From assembly GCA_905182985.1 (NCBI GenBank), contig CAJJDN010000003.1, positions 988,606 through 1,052,605 on the forward strand: 64,000 bases of DNA, read 5' to 3'. The translations under genes were made by a program, and so were the position numbers. Source of the DNA: Paramecium sonneborni (Eukaryota > Ciliophora > Oligohymenophorea > Peniculida > Parameciidae). The notes under the pieces are model-generated. The model worked only from the letters and a program-made list of their open reading frames with translations. It was not told where the DNA came from and did not search any database. Shown piece after piece: positions 41,032 through 52,492 of the stretch (position 1 is its first letter; every line of letters starts with the position of its first letter).

Positions 41032-43273
41032 TCAACGTTATTGAAATGGAATTTTTGATTTTTTGGCTGAATCACTTCGTTTTAGTAAGAAGTATTTCTA
41101 ATTTTATAATTACTAAATACATTAGATTAACGATTTAAACTAACAAGTTAAGTAGAAATTTATTAAGCAATTTATTTTGAAGATTCATCTCCTGGTAAAG
41201 TATTAATTTATGTTCTATATCTTAATTAAGCAGTCTTAGCGCTATTATTATTTTAATTTTTTAGACGAGCTTAACTAGCTTTACGTGAATTTGATAAAGA
41301 TCTACTAAATGGAACAGCAGTTTTAAATTATTATGATGTTGTTATATTCAATAATTTAGGTTCCTCATAAACTTTAGTGCTAATATGATATTTTTATTTT
41401 AAAGTAGTAATAGGTGTATACTTTTATTTTAATTTTTCTTAAGTAAGTTTAGCTTATTAATTTACAATTTCATTCATCAATATTTCTACTTTTTATTTAA
41501 TATCTAATTATGGTTAGAAAACTTTTTATTTTTTTACAAATAATGATTATTATTATTTAGGTGAGATTTTTACTTCTTCTTGTTAAGTTTCAACTTTTTT
41601 TTCAGTTTCCTATTGAGTGACAGAATGTTTATAAGGTAACAAAATTTATTTTTTAGCTATTAAGTTTTGTTGAAGTTTTGTAATGGCAGTATTTGGTTGA
41701 TTATGCTTTTTAAATTAATCTTTAATTTGTTTATTTAAAATGGGCACTTTAATAATAATAACAACTTTATTTGAGAGTGTGGCTTTATTATTAAAAGCAT
41801 GAGGTTTAAGCAATTTAGTGTGATATTCAACCTCTTGATCTTCAGGCTAATTGAATCATTTAAATAAAATACAATAGACTGTTTATCAACTCCATACAAT
41901 TTTTAATAAACTTAATAGATTTATGAGAATATTAGACTTGTATGAGGAATAAATGTGTAAAATATTTCTAAAGCTTTTCCTAACCAGATTTCAATGTTCA
42001 TTTTATTTTATTGATTATTCAGGAATCTTAATTCAGTTGATATACTATAAAAACTTAAACCAGTTAACATAATCTAAAATGTATTCTTGAATCAAGTACC
42101 AACTCTAAAATTACTTCTTCTGCTATAACCATTTCATAACTATTGATTGGAAATAATTCTTCTAAATCAACATATGTTAGCTACATTAATCCTAAAATTT
42201 GCATCGATAACATTGGATGATTATCATCAATCATTGTATATAGTTTATTTTATTGATTATAAGTTTAAGTCTAAAAGATCTACTCAGTTGTAAATAAAGA
42301 TTAACTTCTATTTTAATGATTGCGAACTAACAGATTATTTTAACTACCATTATCATTTGTCTTCTCATCATAAGGCATAACACTTCTTATTGAATTTTAA
42401 ATTTCCTTAAATACGATTTCTACAATCTATGGATAACTCAATGATTAAGGCTACTGTTATGGTTAACTAACTGACTGAGATTGTATATTCTTTTAAATTG
42501 GAGAATTGATCTCTGAATTGGCTCTTTATTTTTTATTAATATTGTTAAATAGATTTATTTGTTAACATAACTTAATAGAGTATTAAATTATGCTCCTTAA
42601 GACTTTCAAAGCATCTTTAGCTATGTCCAAAGCTTACTTATTTCTTGTCTAAAAATTTTATAGCATACCTTTTGGTTTCAGAAAATAACAAAGTAATTTA
42701 AAAGATTATTCTTAATCTAAGTAATTTATTTTAAATCATCCTAGCTAATTGTAAGCAGTCAAAGGTTCCTTTTTTAAATGTTTTGCCTTTAATTTTGAGT
42801 ATTTGATCACAATCTAACAGTAAACCTAAAGATTCATCAAAAGCTGCATATCTCCTAAGGATAATAGCATAATTAATTTTCGAGAATAAAACAGTAGTAT
42901 ATTAAACTTATATCCTAGTTAATTAGAAGTAATTACTAATTTACAGTATAAAATTCTAATAATTTAGCAGCTCTGTTATGGAATTATAAAGCTTAGAAAT
43001 CTGAGATGTCTTCTTGAATAGCTATTTTTGTAAAGTCATTCATAATGAAATCTGGATTTTCAGGTTTGATTGATATGATTTCTTATGAATCTTCAGTCTG
43101 TTGGATTAGATTTTTTTATATACTTGAATATAGAAGTTCGAATCATTATCAATTTATTCACTTCTGAAAGTAATTTTCTTTTGTCTTACCAAATCAATAG
43201 GAGATTTATCTTAACTTAGAACAGGCTAAGATGAATTTTTGTTATGAAATGTATGTGCTTCTAATTTAATCAT
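41032..43273 (-). CDS. Unrecognised multi-exon protein with TPR-like helices
   Basis: ATG 43273 to TGA 41034-41032. Introns include one of 26 nt in the first 200 bases, one of 22 nt ending near 42911, one of 26 nt near 41850-41875 and one of 23 nt near the end (about 41093-41115); others in between are not fully resolved. Helical pairs such as NNEYAKL-like [35 protein letters not shown] and [16 protein letters not shown] look like tetratricopeptide repeats. The last third is Gln/Lys/Asn-rich. Without the last intron the frame would run on into the J-protein gene 25 bp downstream; with it, the protein ends in KIPFQQR. Function unknown; TPR proteins are usually scaffolds. Confidence 0.5.
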
Positions 43274-43319
43274 TTTATTATTATTATTTTTAATATATAT
43301 TAAGTTATCTGGAAGATAA

Positions 43320-43918
43320 TCAAAATGTTCTCTTAACCATGATATTGTAGAAATCTTCCCTTGTTATTTCCCTACCATTTGAAGATGCTCGTTCTAACAT
43401 TTCTGCTAATTCTTCAGCAGTCATTGTCTCACCCAATTCTTTAGCTACCTATATAATTCATTTGAATTATACTCTTTTCAAATTATTCAAGTTTATGCTA
43501 TTACTGCCATCATCATCAAATAAATCAAATATTTTATTAATTCCATCTTTACTTTCTCTATTACCTAATTTTGAAGCAATAGCATCTAAAAATTAATCAA
43601 AATCAATATCAGTTCTATCTTTAACATTTTATAAATACCCTTCGCTTTCAAGGTCTGCTATCATATTGAAAATTGTAGGATTTTTTTAATCAAATCCTAA
43701 ACTCTACATGGCTGCCTTTAATTCGCGTGGATCAACTCTTCCAGTTCCTTCTGTATCAAAAAGGTTGAATGCTTCTCTGATTTCATCAATCTCATCATCT
43801 GTCAATCCTGGTCTTGTTTCATTATATAATTATTATACCTCTCCAAAGGTTTACGAACATTACCTTACTTCTAAGGTTACTACTTTTAAGTTACTTAAGC
43901 TTAGGGTTTACCTCTCAT
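43320..43918 (-). CDS. Centrin-family EF-hand protein
   Basis: ATG 43918, introns 43813-43838 (GTA...AAG) and 43449-43472, TGA 43322-43320: 182 aa. Centrins are calmodulin-like proteins of basal bodies and, in Paramecium, of the contractile infraciliary lattice. After a Gln/Lys-rich N-terminus comes [20 protein letters not shown], the standard centrin start. EF-hand 1 is [12 protein letters not shown] and EF-hand 3 is [12 protein letters not shown]; the second and fourth sites look weak (the second has an insert around LESEGYLQ). The protein ends in MVKRTF. The substitutions suggest a divergent centrin, perhaps of the infraciliary lattice class. Confidence 0.85.
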
Positions 43919-43971
43919 ATCTTTTATTTTAAATTTATTTATATAAATAGTAGATAAAGCAAAAATAACTT

Positions 43972-45489
43972 TCATTACATTATTCTCATATTTTCTGATG
44001 AATGTTTTTCTTCTTCTTCAAAAGAGTGACTATTATCTTAAAATTAATCATAAACTATCTAATCTATAAATGGATAACAACACATTAAATACCATCTAAG
44101 GGCTTCTCAAAATCATAATTTCTTTCTTCTTCATTAAGATAAGAAGCACTATTAAATCTTTAATATTCTTTCTCCTGCCCAAAATGCTCATCTACATAAG
44201 TTGATGCTTTCTTTTTTTTTCTTGTATCAACTTCAATACTCTCTTCATCTTCATCTCCTTATCCTTCCCAAATTGTTTCTGGAATTAAACTTTATATTGA
44301 CTTAGCTTTTGAATATTATTATTGTGTTGTAATCTTCTTTGGGTTTTATTATTATTAAGATTTTGGCAAAGGTATTCTTGCTTTGTATTATAAAAATTTT
44401 CCATTTGCATTCAAAAAATCTCCAAGTAATTCATTATCTCCTAATACACTTGATATTGCTTTCAAAAAGCTATCTAATTATTATCTTCGATTTTCAATAT
44501 CTTATGGAGTTAAATATTTTGTCATTTAAGGAAATTATGGCAATAAGATTTATGGATATATTGTTGTAAAATCTCTATGAAATGTTAAAAAATCACTGAA
44601 AGATCTAAATACTATTTTATGTTTTCCCTCATATTTATAAGTTATTTCATAGATAATATATTTCCTTTCTGTATTTTTATCTTTATTGTCTTAAAAAGAT
44701 TTCACTTCGATATCTTTAATCTGTTGATATTATTAATTTTCAGTTTAACAAAAAGTAAAATTTGATTCATTTGTCAATAATTATTATCTTATCTATGCCT
44801 CATCATCATTGCCAAGCATTTAGAGTTTATATTTATACTCTGATACAACAGTCTAAAGTAGTTTTTTATCTTAAGGCATAAAAAACACCAAAATTGAAAA
44901 TATCAATATTGCTACTCCTCTAAGAATGAACATTAACCAACAATTTATGTCTTCATGTCTTATTACAAATTTATCTTCGTTATTTATTTACCAAACAAAT
45001 AAAATTATTGCAAATCCACAAAAACAAAGAAATTGTAACTAAATATATTACATAAAATACTATGAAATTGAATTAAGTTACTAATGTTGTTTTTCCATAT
45101 TTAACTGCATCTTCAAATACTTGCAATCCTGCAAACAAATAATTTATTATCTAACAAAATTCTATAATTATAATCAAAACATAACTAAAACTAAAAATAT
45201 AATATACTCTGAATGAAATTAAATGTTGATGATTATTTGCAATATTGAAAAAAATGTAAACATACCCAAAATTGCTATTTTTGTGTTAATTGAACATAAA
45301 TTTAGGATGAAAATATTTCTTTTTTGTTTAAATTATAATCTCAAAGCTATATAGTCTAAGGATAGTTAATAATGTGTTACATTTATTCTTTTTCTTCCAA
45401 ACTGATCCTATCAAAACCTAAATCAAAGGCAAAACACCCAAAAAGATTAAAAGTAGATTTTCCCAAAGATTATCGAAAAACTTAGCCAT
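43972..45489 (-). CDS. Membrane protein with PX (phosphoinositide-binding) domain
   Basis: ATG 45489, introns 45039-45060 and 44064-44092, TGA 43974-43972: 488 aa. The first about 190 residues hold several hydrophobic segments (e.g. LLLIFLGVLPLIQVLIG; YYIFSFSYVLIIII; GVAILIFSILVFFMP). Residues about 265-370 look like a PX domain: RKYIIYEITYKYEGK, FRSFSDFLTFHRDF, a proline-rich LLPQFPQ loop and RRQQLDSFLKAIS. PX domains bind phosphoinositides, usually PI3P on endosomes. The tail is acidic with a KKKK stretch. An animal sorting nexin layout with N-terminal spans is similar (SNX13/14/19 type), but no PXA or RGS domain was seen. Confidence 0.72.
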
Positions 45490-45693
45490 TATAAATTATA
45501 AATTAAAATAAAAAATGTTAAACATATCATAAATATTGGAGATGTTGTAAAAGTAAAAAAATAATTTATGAAAATGATTGATTAACTTTTTACATTAACT
45601 ATAAGTTCATTCAATAAAAGTATTTTCACCATAAATTTTAAATTATACTATAATTCTAAACATTAAATAAATATTTCAAATTCAAAATATAAA

Positions 45694-47642
45694 ATGTAAC
45701 ATCTCAGCTACCCTCCTGATAAAAAAATTTAGAATTACTAGTTCAGTTTCCGAGCAAAATTAGGCAAGGGTGCTTATGGCACAGTTTACGCTGGCAGAAA
45801 CACCTTAGATAGTATAAAAGCATTTTTAATTATTAGATAAAATTATTGCACTAAAAGTAATCGATAAAAAATTGCTTGTTACTGATTATGCAAATCAATT
45901 AATTACATCAGAAATAGAAATCATGAAAAAGATTAATGATTTTCATGTTGTAAAATTGTTAGATGTCTTACAAAGTGCTAATAATACATACATTATAACA
46001 GAGTATTGTAATGGGGGAGACCTAAGAGAATTTATTAAGAATAGAAAGTACTTAATTCATATATTTAGAGTTATTCCTGAAGATGAAGCTCTCAAGATTA
46101 TGAATGATTTATTGCTAGGAATTAAAGCTCTACTTAAAATTGGAATTATCCATAGAGATATTAAACCAGCTAATATTCTAATTCATGACAACCAATTCAA
46201 AATTACTGATTTTGGTTTTGCAAAATAAATCGATGCTAATTTAGACACTATCATGAATTCATTAGTTGGCACTCCATTATACATGAGTCCTTAAATATTA
46301 AAAAGAACTAAATACTCATCTAAATGTGATATTTGGTCATTGGGTTTAATCTTATATGAAATGCTTTATGGAATGACTCCTTGGCATTCTCAAAATTTGG
46401 TTGAATTAATGAATAAATTAGATTCTAAAGTAAAATTTAATTTTAATAAAATAGCCTCTATCTTTTCCAGTATATCCTTAAGTCTCTGAAAATACAAAAA
46501 AACTCATCAGAGGTTGTCTCTAGATTAATGAAGAAAAAAGATGGAGTTGGGAAGACATCTTTAATTCTGTTAGTATAAATTTAAATACAATCGAAAATAC
46601 CTAAGAGTCACCTACTTCAACGATGAAAGAGGATAGTTAAATAGCAACTTAGAGAGAAAATCAAAATTACACTTAATCAAAGTATTCAATACAAATGTTA
46701 AGAATAAAATAACGAACTGAATCTTTATGTTAATAAATTAATAAACATAATAGAAGTTTTAGCAATACAGCATTTCTTACTAATGATAATCCTAAAAAAT
46801 ATGAAAATAACACTCCAATATATGATAAACAAAAACAAACTACAAGTTATTTAGATTTAAAAGAAAAACTAAAATAAAACCCAGCTAAAGTAGAAAGAGA
46901 AAGAAGCAGCTCCTAAAACTCTAAATTTCATACCCAAAGATCAGAATTAAACAATTATTTGGAAAAGATTCATAATGTTCAATAAAAATTAAACAGTAAT
47001 AATGATTCATGCAGAACACCAAGTGCATTATAATCGCATTCAACAAATACATCTAATAAATAAAACTATGATTTAGATTTAGTTAAGATTTCTGAATTTT
47101 AATTTGAAGAAAACAAAGGATCTGATTATTTTACTTTGTTTAGAAATCCAAAGACAGAAAGAGTTAAAAGAACTAATAGTTTAAGTGGGAATATTGGTTA
47201 TTAATAGCCTTCTCCATTTTAAGGGAAGGCTTTAATACAATAACTTATAAAATCTTTGAGTAATTAATTAGAACTTATCCCTAATCATGTAAATTGTAAG
47301 GTTGAGATAAATACTATGGTTATTTTACATAAGGATTAAATCAATTAGACTCAAAATAAACAAATTTATACAAATTAAGATTTAAGAGATCTCAAGTTAC
47401 TCATAAATAATTTGATTTCTTACTTAAACTCTAATACAGGAGAGCACTCTAGCAAATAATCATAAGTTATGCTTTTGCTATTGCTAACCTATCATAAAGT
47501 ACTAATTTTCAATATAAAAAATAAATCTATTAACATAGATACATATTTAATAGAATTAATAAAAAAGAATATATAAATCTAATAGAATTAGATGAATATT
47601 GAATCGAAATTAATAAGAGAACTAATACACTAATTAATGTGA
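45694..47642 (+). CDS. Serine/threonine protein kinase, ULK/ATG1-like
   Basis: ATG 45694, introns 45812-45836, 46048-46068 and 46430-46454, TGA 47640-47642: 625 aa. The N-terminal kinase domain has [49 protein letters not shown] and GTPLYMSP, closest by eye to ULK/ATG1 and ULK3 kinases. These start autophagy or act in signalling. The activation segment has a Ser/Thr before the GTP motif. The C-terminal 350 residues are polar with many Asn, Ser and Gln, then a helical end. The second intron is a multiple of three without an in-frame stop, so it could be read as exon; splicing it restores normal kinase spacing. Confidence 0.8.
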
Positions 47643-47687
47643 TTTTATAGAATATTTATTTTATTTTTTTATTTATTTAAAGATCAA

Positions 47688-48294
47688 ATGATGTCAGATA
47701 ATTTCCCTATAAAAGTAAATAAGGTTTCCAATAATTATAAAGAATAAATTGCATTTGTAATTATGATGACAAAATATACAAAAGGTAAAAATTTAAGTAC
47801 CTTATTCAATAATTTTACTGATGTGTAAAATATTGGCTATTCATTAGCTATTGTCAAAGGATATTTTTGGTTCAATAGATACCAAAGCTTTAGGTTTTTT
47901 AAGTGATGTGTACTTTTTCCCATTGAAAGGAAGTAATAATTAAATTTATTATCCATAGAAAAGACTGCTCTGCTTAAGTGACTAAATTTGATACTTAAAG
48001 CATTATAATAATCTATATTTGGTTCAGATTATTCAACAGTTGAGATTGATGTTGAATCCAATCCTAGTTCAGGATGGGCCAGTTCTGATCATACAGGAAA
48101 TTGCCAATTTTTTAAAATAATGTTGTTTATTCTAAATATACTTCTTATCCAGATTTGGTATACACATTCCGATAAAGATCCTTCATTCAGTCCTTATCCA
48201 AAGTTATTTTGGTGGACGGATTAAACCAGTAATGAAATAATATGTTGGTGACACAACTTTATATTCTGTTAGAATTGATTTGAATTTTTATTGA
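47688..48294 (+). CDS. Doubtful gene cut by assembly repeat; unrecognised
   Basis: Protein-like segments appear in changing frames: ATG 47688 with MMSDNFPIKVNKVSNNYKEQ, then DIFGSIDTKALGFLSDVYFF, then EIDVESNPSSGWASSDHTGN, and at the end GGRIKPVMKQYVGDTTLYSV before TGA 48292-48294. Short introns may join them (one GTG...AAG candidate near 47976), but I could not build one model. It may be a multi-intron gene, a decaying gene, or low-quality sequence. Bases from 47880 are duplicated at 49094 by the third assembly repeat. Confidence 0.3.
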
Positions 48295-49092
48295 AGAACC
48301 ATATTTTACAAAATTTATTTTGATTTCAGATAATCTATCCTACTATTCAATTCTTACTAATATATTTTTTTAATTCTTAATCAAATTTAAAATCCTATTT
48401 AAAATCATTGTGATTCTGTATGAGCTAGGTATTTCAAAAATAAATTGAATCAGCATAAAGTCAGAGATTTCTTTAGTAATATTCTACCATTTTTGTCTTT
48501 AAAAGTTAATTATAATGGCTTTAAAAACCTATGATTTTGCTCACCTATTGAACCCATTCTCAAATTACTTATTATTAATTTCAATAACTAATAGCAAATA
48601 ATTTCTAATAGTTGAAGAAATTATATTCATTTCAGTCTTTCTCAATGCCAAAACATTTAATTACTACATTATTGTAAATGATAAATTTATTTTAACATAA
48701 ATAAGAAATGAAAATTTTTTTTGCTTGAACAAGCAGTAGAATATTATTAAAATCAATAAATCTTTTTTGTAAATTATATGATTTTTAGAATTTTTTTTGC
48801 TTTTAATTCATTAACCATTATTATGATACATCAAAACGAATTTTATTCATTGAATTTTTATAAGGTAAAATTTCAATATTATTGTTGATTGATTTAAAAT
48901 AACAGCTATATTTTGAAGTACTGCAATCTCCTATTTCAGAATTATTATGTATAAAGTCAAAATATTGTTAATTGTTCTTTTTAATCGAATCCTTGTAATT
49001 TATAATAAATACTAATATTTCTAAAGCCTTTTTATTGTTTGAGTTTTAGTTATTTGATTTATATCGATGTATTGAGAAATAATAGTTATTTT
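47880..49092 (+). repeat. Artefactual repeat C, first copy (1213 bp)
   Basis: First of two identical 1213-bp copies around the single N at 49093. Same pattern as repeats A and B: copy, N, copy, then unique sequence. Confidence 0.9.
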
Positions 49093-50330
49093 NTACCAAA
49101 GCTTTAGGTTTTTTAAGTGATGTGTACTTTTTCCCATTGAAAGGAAGTAATAATTAAATTTATTATCCATAGAAAAGACTGCTCTGCTTAAGTGACTAAA
49201 TTTGATACTTAAAGCATTATAATAATCTATATTTGGTTCAGATTATTCAACAGTTGAGATTGATGTTGAATCCAATCCTAGTTCAGGATGGGCCAGTTCT
49301 GATCATACAGGAAATTGCCAATTTTTTAAAATAATGTTGTTTATTCTAAATATACTTCTTATCCAGATTTGGTATACACATTCCGATAAAGATCCTTCAT
49401 TCAGTCCTTATCCAAAGTTATTTTGGTGGACGGATTAAACCAGTAATGAAATAATATGTTGGTGACACAACTTTATATTCTGTTAGAATTGATTTGAATT
49501 TTTATTGAAGAACCATATTTTACAAAATTTATTTTGATTTCAGATAATCTATCCTACTATTCAATTCTTACTAATATATTTTTTTAATTCTTAATCAAAT
49601 TTAAAATCCTATTTAAAATCATTGTGATTCTGTATGAGCTAGGTATTTCAAAAATAAATTGAATCAGCATAAAGTCAGAGATTTCTTTAGTAATATTCTA
49701 CCATTTTTGTCTTTAAAAGTTAATTATAATGGCTTTAAAAACCTATGATTTTGCTCACCTATTGAACCCATTCTCAAATTACTTATTATTAATTTCAATA
49801 ACTAATAGCAAATAATTTCTAATAGTTGAAGAAATTATATTCATTTCAGTCTTTCTCAATGCCAAAACATTTAATTACTACATTATTGTAAATGATAAAT
49901 TTATTTTAACATAAATAAGAAATGAAAATTTTTTTTGCTTGAACAAGCAGTAGAATATTATTAAAATCAATAAATCTTTTTTGTAAATTATATGATTTTT
50001 AGAATTTTTTTTGCTTTTAATTCATTAACCATTATTATGATACATCAAAACGAATTTTATTCATTGAATTTTTATAAGGTAAAATTTCAATATTATTGTT
50101 GATTGATTTAAAATAACAGCTATATTTTGAAGTACTGCAATCTCCTATTTCAGAATTATTATGTATAAAGTCAAAATATTGTTAATTGTTCTTTTTAATC
50201 GAATCCTTGTAATTTATAATAAATACTAATATTTCTAAAGCCTTTTTATTGTTTGAGTTTTAGTTATTTGATTTATATCGATGTATTGAGAAATAATAGT
50301 TATTTTAAATTAATCAACCTTAATATTCGA
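48330..50330 (-). pseudogene. Minus-strand coding remnant, unrecognised
   Basis: On the minus strand a frame from about 50320 down to about 49870 (and its copy above 48650) reads well for about 150 codons, e.g. EIGDCSTSKYSCYFKSINNN and QQWLMNQKQKKFQ, ending KCFGIEKD and TGA. Further down another frame has MLIQFIFEIPSSYRITMILN. No start ATG, no intron set and no single frame joins these pieces. The composition is protein-like. It may be a decayed gene or a gene damaged by poor sequence at contig ends. Confidence 0.3.
49094..50306 (+). repeat. Artefactual repeat C, second copy (1213 bp)
   Basis: Second copy of 47880-49092. The unique right-hand contig continues after base 50306. Confidence 0.9.
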
Positions 50331-50348
50331 TAAAGTTTAAGATACAAA

Positions 50349-51362
50349 ATGATATAATCAATAATAAATCATTAATTAATATTAGTTATATTTAGGGAGG
50401 TGTAGAATCCTAATGACATTACAACAGATAATTAATTAATGAAAACTTTACAATCTCATGATTAAACTTTTATCTAACCTTATTATACTCCCCGAGGAGA
50501 CTCATATAGATATGATTATCATAAATAGTAAACAATGTAGCTTTTGAATAAAGTTAAAAGACATCTATAAAAATGTGATTCAACTAGATATCGGAGTGAG
50601 AGAAGATCACCAATAGATGTAAAGTACTTGGATAATCAATTGAGAGATGAAGTCAAGGATGACTATGTAGAATAAAATGCCGATTAAGAGTTTAAGTTAT
50701 TAAATGGAACATGTTTGAAAGAGATGTTAGCATATAGCAATATACAAAATTTACACAAATTTGATGAAGAATTGGAATTAGCATAAACAATGATGCCTAA
50801 GTAACGTAAATTAAAGAAATTATAATCCACTATATTGGTTACTAAATTAGTAAGGGCTAAAGGTATAGATAAAAAGTCGATCCAGTAAATTGATAAAGAA
50901 AAATTAGAAGAATTCATGTCTATACACAAGGATCAAATAAAAACAGAGAAAAAAACTAAATATAATAAACTGAAACTTCCTAATATTCCTGAAGCTTCTT
51001 CTGGAAGATTTTAAAGAGCTACAATAACTACTTTTAGAGAGTTTAAATAAAATTCATTAGAAGTAGATGGTTCGCCTTTAGTTTAAAGGTAAACTTCATT
51101 AACTCTAATATCGGATACTAAGATTCCTTTAGTGAGGTAGGCCCAGTCTAAATAAACTATAGGTTTTTTAATTGATAGAATAAATGAAGAAAAAAACGCA
51201 ATTATTGAATAAAAGAAAGATATAAAGACTTCTATAGCAAAAGTATAGAAAAATTTTGATAAAATAGATATATTTAGTAAATTAGATAGACAAGAAAAAT
51301 TTAATTATTTAAGATTTGATTAAAGAATTTTTGGCAAAGGGAAACATAAGAGATACTTTTGA
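50349..51362 (+). CDS. Hypothetical coiled-coil protein, 337 aa
   Basis: Single frame from ATG 50349 to TGA 51360-51362. The first 30 codons are weak; ATG 50439 (MKTLQSHDQTFI) is an alternative start. Contains YYTPRGDSYRYDYH near residue 45, many Lys/Glu helices in the middle and end, and scattered Ser/Thr-Pro sites. No signal peptide or membrane span. Unrecognised; a cytoskeletal role would be a guess. Confidence 0.6.
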
Positions 51363-51873
51363 AATAATTAATTTATTTTGTACAAAGCTTTTTTTAAATA
51401 CAATAAATGTAATTTTAATTTATTTTTTATGAATTAATTATAAACAGGTCTTATTTATCAAATTTTTATAAAGGAAAATTTTGAAATCAACCAAAAGTAT
51501 TCATTACTATATATCTTCATATAGATTAACTAATCGGTATTAATTTAATTTACTTTACTTTTAATATAAATTGGATTATCAAATCATTTAGCAAATTTGG
51601 ATCATTTTAGAAAGGAAATCAAAAAACAATAAGTATTTATTGATAATGTTAATTACCTTTTAGATGCTTCAGTAATAAGTTTTAATCTATTCATTAAGCA
51701 GATATATATAAACATTAAATGTTCAATATCAATAATAAGGAGTTTTGAAAAAAATTGATATAAATAAAATTTAGGAAACTGATGAAAAAGTATTTAGAGT
51801 AGCACTATAAAAAATAAAAAGATCTTTAGGAAGTAAATTTAATTATAAATACAAAATCTGCAATGCACATTTT
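51363..51873. other. Intergenic DNA between converging genes
   Basis: About 510 bases, AT-rich, with only short open stretches in any frame. No RNA gene or repeat recognised. It is longer than most gaps here. Confidence 0.5.
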
Positions 51874-52177
51874 TCATACATCTGTAAATCCTTCATCTTT
51901 CCATTAATTGTAATGTTTATCACAATTATCAAGACATCCGCAACATCTTTCTTTGCATGGATACCATATGAAAGCTAAACATTCTCTAATGCATGTACAA
52001 ACGGCCAAACAACAAGTATAAATAGCCTGACTTTAGATTCGTATTTCATACTTTTCCAGTAACTACCAAGCATTCCGCATATTTATCGCAACATCCTTTC
52101 TCTGGCTCCTTATCTTCACCTTCTTTTCCTTCTTCTCCTGCACCTGCTCCTCCTTTGGCTCCACCCTTATCTGCCAT
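51874..52177 (-). CDS. Small cysteine-rich protein, 92 aa
   Basis: ATG 52177, one 25-nt intron (52027-52051, CAG end), TGA 51876-51874. The first 28 residues are Gly/Glu/Lys-rich (MADKGGAKGGAGAGEEG). Then come 13 cysteines in about 55 residues, in patterns GCCDKYAEC, TCCLAVCTC, CKERCCGCLDNC. There is no cleavable signal peptide. The CC and CxC clusters suggest metal binding or palmitoylation of a short amphipathic part (AFIWYPC). It is unlike known Paramecium metallothioneins as far as I can recall, and I do not assign a family. GC content is higher than in its neighbours, which supports real coding. Confidence 0.65.
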
Positions 52178-52492
52178 TTAATATTATTTATATCGTTTTT
52201 ATAAATTAAACAAAATTCAGAAACAATAACAATAAGCATGAAAAATTGCATTCACTTAGTATTATGTTTAACATTTTTATTCAATTTTCCTTATCGATTA
52301 CAACTAGAAATTCTCATAAAAGGAGTAATTAATTCTTAAGATTAAAACTTCATTTGATTTTTCTCAAAAGATACAAATTCAATACTCTCAAGTATTTTAC
52401 ATCTATTTAATAAAAATAAAGGAACTTATACAGATTTTTGATTTATTGTTATTATTATTATTCTAATAAGACATTTATTTTTTAATTATTGA
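52178..52492. other. Divergent intergenic region
   Basis: About 315 bases between the Cys-rich gene and the carboxypeptidase gene. A short ORF starts at 52239 (MKNCIHLVLCLTFLF) and ends after about 40 codons; I do not think it is a gene. The rest is AT-rich with no recognisable element. Confidence 0.45.

Noticed and set aside
41007..41075. N-terminal extension of the J protein
   Set aside because: The open frame upstream of ATG 41006 has no ATG and belongs to the last exon region of the neighbouring TPR-like gene; family members start close to 41006.
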